Source: CAKKQX01 sp963734595 (GTDB lineage Bacteria > Pseudomonadota > Gammaproteobacteria > Burkholderiales > SG8-41). From it: 64,000 nt of DNA. The stretch is taken from positions 434,001 through 498,000 of the forward strand of contig CAVTHV010000037.1 in NCBI GenBank assembly GCA_963734595.1. Reading direction: 5' to 3'. A model generated the notes under the pieces. The model ran no database searches, had not been told where the DNA came from, and saw only the letters and a list, made by a program, of their open reading frames with translations. The translations under genes and the position numbers were made by a program. Of this stretch, positions 58,608 to 64,000 are shown piece after piece (position 1 is the first letter of the stretch; the number at the start of each line of letters is the position of its first letter).

Positions 58608-59252
58608 TTAAATCGCGCCGCTCTTGCGCAGCAGCCCGGCGATCGCCTCCGCCATGCGCTGGTAGCCCTGGGCGTTGGGATGAATCGCATCGGACTTCAT
58701 CCCTGCCGAGTAGAGCACGTCTTTGACGATGCCGCCTTCGTAGGGAATCGCAAACTCCCTGGCCAGCTCGCCGTAGAACTCGGGCGCGCTCGCCAGCAGC
58801 GCCGGCCGCGGCACGCCGATCAGCACCACCGCGATGCCGCGCTCGCGGATGGCCGCGATGATCGCGCGCAGATTCGCCCGGGTTTCAGCTTCGTTCACTT
58901 TCCGCAGCATGTCGTTGCCGCCGAGGCAGACGATCATCAACTTGGGCTGGTACTCGGCGATCACCCCCGGCAGGCGGCGCAGGGCCTGCGCCGTGACCTC
59001 GCCCGGCACGCCGGCGCGCACCACCTGCCGCCCGGTAAGCTGCGCGAGCACCGCCGGATAGCTTTCCTGCTCGGCCGCGCCGGTGCCGTACGTGAGGCTG
59101 TCGCCGAACGCGACGATGACATCGGCAGCGCCCAGGTGGGCCAGTTTGGGTGACTTGCTGCAGCCCGATGCACCCAGCGCAAGCGCCAGCACTGCCAGTC
59201 GCAGCAGGTAGATTGCGAAGCGGTCCCCGCTGGCTTTCCTCTGCGGTTTCAT
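58608..59252 (-). CDS. GDSL-type arylesterase/lysophospholipase (TesA-like), lipoprotein
   Basis: A 214-residue SGNH hydrolase. A signal peptide with lipobox LGASGC (about residues 26-31) places it on a membrane, unlike soluble TesA. Block I is VAFGDSLTYGTG (Ser), block III GGNDML (Asn), and block V DAIHPNAQGY (Asp and His). The ATG overlaps the upstream oxidoreductase stop by ATGA (59249-59252), so the two are coupled. Confidence 0.85.
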   Translation of the reverse strand: MKPQRKASGDRFAIYLLRLAVLALALGASGCSKSPKLAHLGAADVIVAFGDSLTYGTGAAEQESYPAVLAQLTGRQVVRAGVPGEVTAQALRRLPGVIAEYQPKLMIVCLGGNDMLRKVNEAETRANLRAIIAAIRERGIAVVLIGVPRPALLASAPEFYGELAREFAIPYEGGIVKDVLYSAGMKSDAIHPNAQGYQRMAEAIAGLLRKSGAI

Positions 59253-60871
59253 TTGTTCTTGTCGTTCAGCCTGCCGCGCTTGAAATCCCTGATGATTTCC
59301 CGGGCGGCGTTGTGGCCCGGGATTCCCGTCACGCCGCCGCCGGGGTGGGTGCCGGCGCCGCACATGTAGAGTCTTTTCACCGGCCCGCGGTAATCGGCAT
59401 GGCCCAGCACCGGGCGCGCGCTCCACAATTGATCGAGCGTCAGCGCGCCATGGAAAATGTCGCCGCCGGTCAGGCCGAACTCGCGCTCGAGATCGAGCGG
59501 CGACAGCACCTTGCGTCCGAGCACGCTCGCCTTGAAGTTCGGCGCATAGCGGGTGACGGTGTCGATCACGAGATCGGCGGCGGGCTCCTTGATTTCGTCC
59601 CAGTCAAGTCCATTGGGCAGTTGCGGATCGAAATGCTGGCAGAACAGGCTCGCCACATGCTTGCCCGGCAGCGCCAGCGTGTCGTCGACCGTGGACGGGA
59701 TCAGCATCTCCACGATCGGCGCGCGCGAGCAGCCGTAAGTGCGCGCATCGAAGTAGGCCTGCTCCATGTAGCGCAGCGACGGCGCCATGATGATGCCCGA
59801 CTTGTGGTGGTCCGCGACCGATTTCCCCGGCAGGCAGGTGAAGTCCGGCAGCTCGTCGAGCGCCACGTTGATGCGGAACGTCGCCGAGCCGCATTTCCAG
59901 TTGCGGATGCGCTGCAGGAAATCGGCATCGAGCGCGCTTTCATCGATCAGGCGCAGGTACAGCAGTTTCGGATTGAGGTTGGACACCACGCAGCGCGCCT
60001 CGATCACGCGCCCGTCGGCAAGCTGCACGCCCTGCGTGCCGCGGCCGTCCACGCACACCTTGACCACTTCGCAGTCGGTATTGATTTCCACGCCGCGGTG
60101 GCGCGCTTCCTGCGCCATCGCCTGCGTGATCGCGCCCATGCCGCCCACCGCATGCCCCCAGGCGCCGCGCTTGCCGTTCACTTCGCCGAACACGTGGTGC
60201 AGCAGCACGTAAGCCGACCCCGGCGTGTACGGGCTCGCGAAATTGCCGACGATGGCATCGAAGCCGAATGCCGCCTTGACCGGCGCGGACTCGAACCAGC
60301 TGTCGAGAAAATCGCCCGCGCTCTTGGCAAACAGGTCGAGCAGGTCGCGGCGCACCACCATGTCGAGCTTGCGCATGCTGTTGCCGGCCTTGAGCGCGCT
60401 CACGATATCCCGCAGACCGCCGCCGACATTGGGCGGCGTTTCGAGCAGCAGGCTGCGCAGCACGGCGGCCACTCGCTCGAGCATCGCGTAATACACGGGG
60501 AGCTGCTCCGCATCGCGCTTCGAGTATCTCGCGACCTCGGCCTGCGTCGCCTCGAGCGACCCGCCGATTTTCAGGTATTCGGTGTCGGACAACGGCAGGA
60601 AATTGGAGATGGGGCGCTCGATGATGCGCAGGCCGTGCTCGGCCAGGCGCAGATCGCGGATCACCTTGGGATGCAGCAGGCTGACCGTATAGCTCGCGGT
60701 CGAGTTGCGGAACCCCGGGAAAAATTCCTCGGTGACCGCCGCCCCGCCCACGACCGGGCGGCGCTCGAGCACGCGCACCTTGAGGCCGGCGCCGGCGAGA
60801 TAGCAGGCGCAGGTCAGGCCGTTATGGCCGCCGCCGACAATCAGGGCATCGTAGGTTTTCGAACCGGGCAT
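59249..60871 (-). CDS. NAD(P)/FAD-dependent oxidoreductase, phytoene-desaturase-like (PYROXD2-type)
   Basis: A 540-residue flavoprotein. The N-terminal dinucleotide-binding motif is DALIVGGGHNGLTCACYLAGAGLKVRVLERR (about residues 8-38), the C-terminal GTHPGGGVTGIPGHNAAREI (about 507-526) the second FAD site. The pattern resembles carotenoid-desaturase-like amine oxidases and human PYROXD2, whose substrates are unknown. No carotenoid genes lie nearby, so a carotenoid role is not supported. Confidence 0.85.
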   Translation of the reverse strand: MPGSKTYDALIVGGGHNGLTCACYLAGAGLKVRVLERRPVVGGAAVTEEFFPGFRNSTASYTVSLLHPKVIRDLRLAEHGLRIIERPISNFLPLSDTEYLKIGGSLEATQAEVARYSKRDAEQLPVYYAMLERVAAVLRSLLLETPPNVGGGLRDIVSALKAGNSMRKLDMVVRRDLLDLFAKSAGDFLDSWFESAPVKAAFGFDAIVGNFASPYTPGSAYVLLHHVFGEVNGKRGAWGHAVGGMGAITQAMAQEARHRGVEINTDCEVVKVCVDGRGTQGVQLADGRVIEARCVVSNLNPKLLYLRLIDESALDADFLQRIRNWKCGSATFRINVALDELPDFTCLPGKSVADHHKSGIIMAPSLRYMEQAYFDARTYGCSRAPIVEMLIPSTVDDTLALPGKHVASLFCQHFDPQLPNGLDWDEIKEPAADLVIDTVTRYAPNFKASVLGRKVLSPLDLEREFGLTGGDIFHGALTLDQLWSARPVLGHADYRGPVKRLYMCGAGTHPGGGVTGIPGHNAAREIIRDFKRGRLNDKNK

Positions 60872-60999
60872 CAGAAACGGGTTGTTGTTGTGCCGTCAAA
60901 AGCCCGATTATCCGCGTTCGACCCCGCCAAAGCCACGGCGCCGGCACGGTCTGCGGCGTTCAAACGCCGGCCTGCCGGGCAGAACGGGAAGAAAAAAGA

Positions 61000-61076
61000 T
61001 GGCGCGCCCGAGACGATTCGAACGTCCGACCCCTGCCTTCGGAGGGCAGTACTCTATCCAGCTGAGCTACGGGCGC
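61000..61076 (-). tRNA. tRNA-Arg (CCG anticodon)
   Basis: The minus strand reads GCGCCCGTAGCTCAGCTGGA at the 5' end. The anticodon arm is CTGCC-CTCCGAA-GGCAG, anticodon CCG. The T-arm is GGACGTTCGAATCGTCT-like, and the acceptor strand CGGGCGC is followed by discriminator G and an encoded CCA. The length is 77 bases including CCA. A run of six Ts follows on the minus strand. Confidence 0.95.
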
Positions 61077-61155
61077 GTTGCTGTGCTTCATTTTATCACA
61101 GCCGCACGGCGGGACTGTCGCGGAATCAAGGTTTTACCGAGGGATTGATTGCCGC

Positions 61156-61161
61156 TATAAT
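61156..61161 (+). promoter_or_regulatory. -10 box of the dihaem cytochrome gene
   Basis: TATAAT lies 35 bases before the ATG at 61196, preceded by TTGATT-like sequence about 12 bases upstream. Spacing of the -35 box is not ideal. Confidence 0.45.
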
Positions 61162-61195
61162 GTGCGCCTTTCGAGCCCACCGCAGGACCATTGCA

Positions 61196-62020
61196 ATGAG
61201 CGAAGTACACGTCGAAGAGCATTCCTCCCCGATCAAGACACCGAAGCAGCTGATTATCGTTGTGGTGCTGGCATTTGTCGTGCCGATCGTGCTGATCGTC
61301 ATGCTGACGCAACTCGTGACCGGCAGCGCCGGTTTCGGCAAGGACAATCCCGGCATGTCCGACGAAGCCATCGCCAAGCGGCTGAAGCCGGTGGGCGAAG
61401 TGGTGGTGATGGATGCCAGCGCCCCGAAAACCGAAAAAACCGGCCAGCAGGTGGTCGAAACCGTATGCGCGGCCTGCCATGCGACCGGCGCGCTCAACGC
61501 ACCCAAGATCGGCGACAAGGACGCGTGGGCCAAGCGCCTCGCCCAAGGGTACGAAACGCTCACCCAGCACGCGGTCAAGGGCATACGCCAGATGCCGCCG
61601 CGCGGCGGCAACCCCGATTTGACCGATACGGAACTTGCGCGCGCCGTTGCCTACATGGCAAATCAGGCCGGCGCCAATTTCAAAGAGCCCGAATCGAAAC
61701 CGGCGCCCGCCGCGAAGCCGGCCGTAACCGCCGCCGCCCCTGCGGCTGCGCCGGCAGCAGCGGGAGCCAAGGGCGACGCCGCCAAAGGCAAAACCGTGTA
61801 TGAGGGTACTTGCGTGGCATGTCATGGAACGGGCGCGGCCGGCGCGCCGAAAGCCGGCGACAAGGCCGCGTGGGCGCCGCGCCTCAAGACCGGCATGGAT
61901 GCGCTCTACACGAGCGCGCTCAAGGGCAAGAACGCGATGCCGCCCAAGGGCGGGAATATGTCGCTCTCCGACGCCGACGTCAAAGCTGCGGTCGATTATC
62001 TGACGGGCCTGGCCAAGTAA
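61196..62020 (+). CDS. Dihaem membrane-anchored cytochrome c (c5 type)
   Basis: A 274-residue membrane-anchored cytochrome with two haem c sites: CAACHATG (about residues 91-98) and CVACHGTG (about 207-214). One transmembrane helix (LIIVVVLAFVVPIVLIVMLTQLV, about 20-42) anchors it in the inner membrane, with the domains in the periplasm. Each domain ends in a methionine context (QMPPRGG and AMPPKGGNM), the usual sixth ligand. An Ala/Pro-rich linker joins them. It probably carries electrons to a terminal oxidase. Residues upstream of the ATG belong to an opposite-strand shadow frame. Confidence 0.92.
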   Translation: MSEVHVEEHSSPIKTPKQLIIVVVLAFVVPIVLIVMLTQLVTGSAGFGKDNPGMSDEAIAKRLKPVGEVVVMDASAPKTEKTGQQVVETVCAACHATGALNAPKIGDKDAWAKRLAQGYETLTQHAVKGIRQMPPRGGNPDLTDTELARAVAYMANQAGANFKEPESKPAPAAKPAVTAAAPAAAPAAAGAKGDAAKGKTVYEGTCVACHGTGAAGAPKAGDKAAWAPRLKTGMDALYTSALKGKNAMPPKGGNMSLSDADVKAAVDYLTGLAK

Positions 62021-62023
62021 CCC

Positions 62024-62172
62024 GTAAGTCGTGAGCGGTGAGCCGTGAGCGGTAAGCAGCAGGGCGCAGCAGAGACTGCGCCCTTTTTGTTTCACGGTCC
62101 GGAAAACTGAAGCTGCGATTCTGACTCTTCACCGCTCACCGCTTACCGCTTACCGCTCACCATTCACTCACG
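62024..62172. repeat. Inverted array of GTGAGCG heptamers around a terminator, between cytochrome and apaH
   Basis: The left arm is 62024-62060 (GTAAGTCGTGAGCGGTGAGC...) and the right arm 62131-62172 (...CCGCTTACCGCTTACCGCTC). The right arm stops 1 base before the apaH ATG at 62174. The loop contains the terminator at 62062-62088. Confidence 0.8.
62062..62088 (+). terminator. Intrinsic terminator after the dihaem cytochrome gene
   Basis: GGGCGCAG and CTGCGCCC make an 8-pair stem followed by five Ts. It lies inside the loop of the heptamer array, which then continues to the apaH start. Confidence 0.8.
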
Positions 62173-62173
62173 C

Positions 62174-63001
62174 ATGTCCACCTACGCCATCGGTGATGTA
62201 CAAGGCTGCTACGACCAGCTGCGGCGCTTGCTCGACAGCATCGCCTTCGATGCCGCGCGCGACCGGCTGTGGTTCGTCGGCGATCTCGTCAACCGCGGGC
62301 CGCAGTCGCTGCAAACCCTGCGCTTCGTCAGCAGCCTCGGCGAACGCGCGGTAACCGTCCTCGGCAACCACGACCTGCATCTGCTGGTCGTCGCCGCAGG
62401 CGTCAGAAAACCCCACCGCGGCGACACGCTCGACGAGATCCTCGCCGCGCCCGATCGCGACGAACTGCTGCATTGGCTGAGAAATCAGAACATGATGCAC
62501 GTCGGCGACGGTTACGCGATGGTCCATGGCGGCCTGCTGCCGCAGTGGACCGTCACGCAGGCGCTCGCATTGGGGCGGGAAGTCGAGCAGGTGCTGCGCG
62601 GCGACGGCTGTCATGAGTTCCTGCGCCATATGTACGGCAACGAGCCGGCGCGCTGGCGCGACGACCTTTCAGGCTACGACCGGCTGCGCGTGATCACCAA
62701 CGCGATGACGCGCCTGCGGCTGTGTTCGGCCGACGGCACGATGGAATTCTCGCACAAGACCGGGCTTGAAAATCTGCCGGCGGGATTCATGCCGTGGTAC
62801 GAAGTCCCCAACCGCGCGAGCCGCGATACGCCCATGATCACCGGCCACTGGGCGGCGCTGGGCCTGGTCGTGCGGCCCGACCTGCTGGCCATCGACACCG
62901 GCTGCGCGTGGGGCCGGCGCCTCACCGCGCTGCGGCTCGAGGACCGGCGGATTTTCCAGTGTGACTGCCGCGAGATGGCGGGAACAGCGTCCGGAGAATA
63001 G
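62174..63001 (+). CDS. apaH: Symmetrical bis(5'-nucleosyl)-tetraphosphatase ApaH
   Basis: A 275-residue calcineurin-like phosphoesterase splitting Ap4A to two ADP; it can also remove Np4 RNA caps. Motifs YAIGDVQGCYDQLRRLLD (Asp/His metal site), WFVGDLVNRGPQSL, VLGNHDLHLL and MITGHWAALG are in order. Length fits the family. Its last 80 bases overlap the convergent acyltransferase gene. Confidence 0.95.
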   Translation: MSTYAIGDVQGCYDQLRRLLDSIAFDAARDRLWFVGDLVNRGPQSLQTLRFVSSLGERAVTVLGNHDLHLLVVAAGVRKPHRGDTLDEILAAPDRDELLHWLRNQNMMHVGDGYAMVHGGLLPQWTVTQALALGREVEQVLRGDGCHEFLRHMYGNEPARWRDDLSGYDRLRVITNAMTRLRLCSADGTMEFSHKTGLENLPAGFMPWYEVPNRASRDTPMITGHWAALGLVVRPDLLAIDTGCAWGRRLTALRLEDRRIFQCDCREMAGTASGE

Positions 63002-63791
63002 CCTCGCGCGCCGCCTGCGCGAGCTCGCGCCGGTGATGGTCGTGGTAAGCGAGCGGCGCAAGAAAATAGACATGCATGTCGATCGTGCGCTGCATGGCGA
63101 TCAGCAACAGCGTATCCCACAGGGACTTGTCGCCGTCGTAGGCGACCTCGGTGCATAGCGTGCCGTCGCCGCGGACATAGCGGATCGCCACCGGATAAAG
63201 CCCGGCGCGCGCGTCCAGCGCGGGCTGCAGCAGCGAGCTGTGAAACTTGAGTAATTCCGATCCGTCGCTGGTCGTGCCTTCGGGAAAAATCGCCACCGGG
63301 TCCCCCGCCTGCATCGCCTCCATCACCAGGCGGCTCAGCCGCACGGTGTCGTGGCGCCGCGCGCGCTCGATAAACAGCGTTCCTGCTTTCTCGCTGAACC
63401 AGCCGATTACCGGCCAGCGGCGCACCTCGGCCTTGGCGACAAACCGCACCGGCAGCACCGCATTGATCGCATAAATGTCGAGCCACGAGACGTGATTGGC
63501 GATCAGCATGAGCGGGGTGCCGCGCCGCGGCGGATCGCCGTAGACGTGCAGCCTGACGGCAAGAATGCGCAACAGGCGTGCCGACCAGCGCTTGATTTCG
63601 TGTCGCCGGCGCACCTGAGACACGAAGGGAAAAAGCAAACCCGTGATCACCACGCCCCGCAGCAAATGCAGGCCGACCCGGGCGATCCGCAGCCAGCGCG
63701 TGGCAGACGCGGAAGATTGAGCACTCATCCCGGCGATTATAAACCGGGGAGCAGGGCGTTCCTGCGCTGAGGTGAACAGCGTATCGCTCAT
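62922..63791 (-). CDS. 1-acyl-glycerol-3-phosphate / lyso-ornithine-lipid acyltransferase (PlsC family)
   Basis: A 289-residue membrane acyltransferase with an N-terminal hydrophobic helix (VGLHLLRGVVITGLLFPFV). NHVSWLDIY carries the HX4D motif and FPEGTTSDGSELLKF the FPEGT motif. Homologues include PlsC and the OlsA lyso-ornithine-lipid acyltransferase. The OlsB-like gene directly upstream overlaps it by one base (TGATG), so OlsA is the more likely role. The start at 63791 (ATG) was chosen; a GTG at 63794 is possible. Confidence 0.85.
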   Translation of the reverse strand: MSDTLFTSAQERPAPRFIIAGMSAQSSASATRWLRIARVGLHLLRGVVITGLLFPFVSQVRRRHEIKRWSARLLRILAVRLHVYGDPPRRGTPLMLIANHVSWLDIYAINAVLPVRFVAKAEVRRWPVIGWFSEKAGTLFIERARRHDTVRLSRLVMEAMQAGDPVAIFPEGTTSDGSELLKFHSSLLQPALDARAGLYPVAIRYVRGDGTLCTEVAYDGDKSLWDTLLLIAMQRTIDMHVYFLAPLAYHDHHRRELAQAAREAILRTLFPPSRGSHTGKSAGPRAAAR

Positions 63792-64000
63792 CACCCGGCC
63801 TTGAGAAAGTGCCGTGCGTAGCGGGCGTCCGTGCGCGACAGCGGCAGCAACATCAGCAGGTCGGCGCTATTGAAATCGGGGTCCCATGCCGGCGCGCCGC
63901 AAACATAAGCGCCGACTCGCACATAACCCTTGATCAGCGGCGGCAGTGGCGCGTCCGGCGCGCTCTCCTGTAGCATCGAGAGGCAATGCGCAGCGCGGAA
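63791..64000 (-). CDS. OlsB-like ornithine N-acyltransferase (GNAT fold), partial
   Basis: Only the C-terminal 69 residues are in the window. PLPPLIKGYVRVGAYVCGAPAWDPDFNSADLLMLLPLSRTDARYARHFLKAG is the conserved end of OlsB/acyl-ACP-dependent N-acyltransferases, which begin ornithine-lipid synthesis. The gene continues beyond 64000. It is coupled to the downstream plsC-type gene. Confidence 0.82.
   Translation of the reverse strand, partial: FRAAHCLSMLQESAPDAPLPPLIKGYVRVGAYVCGAPAWDPDFNSADLLMLLPLSRTDARYARHFLKAG

Noticed and set aside
59150..61195. A 956-codon plus-strand frame reaching into the dihaem cytochrome gene
   Set aside because: The first ~680 codons are the antisense of the phytoene-desaturase-like gene and the tRNA, with Arg/His/Ala-rich shadow composition. 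Only the part from the ATG at 61196 has homology and haem motifs.

Overview
The window is GC-rich, densely coded DNA with the gene content of a betaproteobacterium of the Burkholderiales/Nitrosomonadales type. The evidence is the ubiE–ubiJ–ubiB cluster, a class I PHA synthase, pilT/pilU, the nadD–rsfS–rlmH–maf–rng block, a CCA-encoding tRNA-Arg(CCG), a LiuR-like MerR regulator beside leucine-catabolism genes, and an ornithine-lipid (olsB/plsC-type) pair at the right edge. No prophage, CRISPR array or rRNA is visible. I could not assign a genus. About 15 genes are interrupted by one-base shifts, most of them extra bases, so the sequence is probably an insertion-rich long-read or metagenomic assembly and not a decaying chromosome.

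Layout. 1–9 kb: an FAD/4Fe-4S oxidoreductase, a HIT protein, a PilZ-like protein, phoB/phoR, and DUF971 next to ubiE. 9–17 kb: a broken lipoprotein, a Tim44-like protein, ubiJ–ubiB, a sodium:solute symporter, a DHH phosphoesterase and a VanZ-like membrane protein. 17–25 kb: a thioredoxin-like ferredoxin, a hydrolase, a NodI/NodJ-type ABC exporter, an Mg-type P-ATPase, hemJ, a HIRAN protein and a 23S rRNA methyltransferase. 25–34 kb is more accessory: an FmdE-like periplasmic protein, MmgE/PrpD, a DMT exporter, YciI, an LpqC-type esterase, a higBA-type toxin–antitoxin pair, a transposase remnant, a two-repeat periplasmic protein and an FMN-dependent hydroxy-acid oxidase. 34–39.7 kb: tauE, pilU, pilT, yggS, proC, yggT, yggU. 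39.8–49.4 kb: cardiolipin synthase, rng, maf, rlmH, rsfS, nadD, aceF, aceE. 49.5–56 kb: enoyl-CoA hydratase, phaC, a LiuR-like regulator with two near-identical operators, a glutathione-dependent isomerase, a macrodomain deacetylase, a second enoyl-CoA hydratase and HMG-CoA lyase. 56–64 kb: DUF2889, DUF1161, an MFS carrier, an arylesterase, a phytoene-desaturase-like oxidoreductase, tRNA-Arg, a dihaem cytochrome c, apaH, plsC and olsB.

The most unusual feature is a class of intergenic elements. Each is built from imperfect tandem units of 7, 8 or 9 bases (for example CTTGGCGN, CTCTGTGNT, ACGATTC, CAGGATT, GATGAGG, GTGAGCG). Most are arranged as two facing arms that could fold into a large hairpin. 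The unit sequence differs between elements but the architecture is the same. They fill gaps between genes almost flush with start and stop codons. In three genes (yggS, cls, an enoyl-CoA hydratase) an arm runs into the reading frame and writes the C-terminal residues; in the first gene one arm sits in frame inside the coding region. I know of no named family with this design. A second repeat, AATAAAAACAACGGATTACA, occurs about five times in AT-rich gaps.
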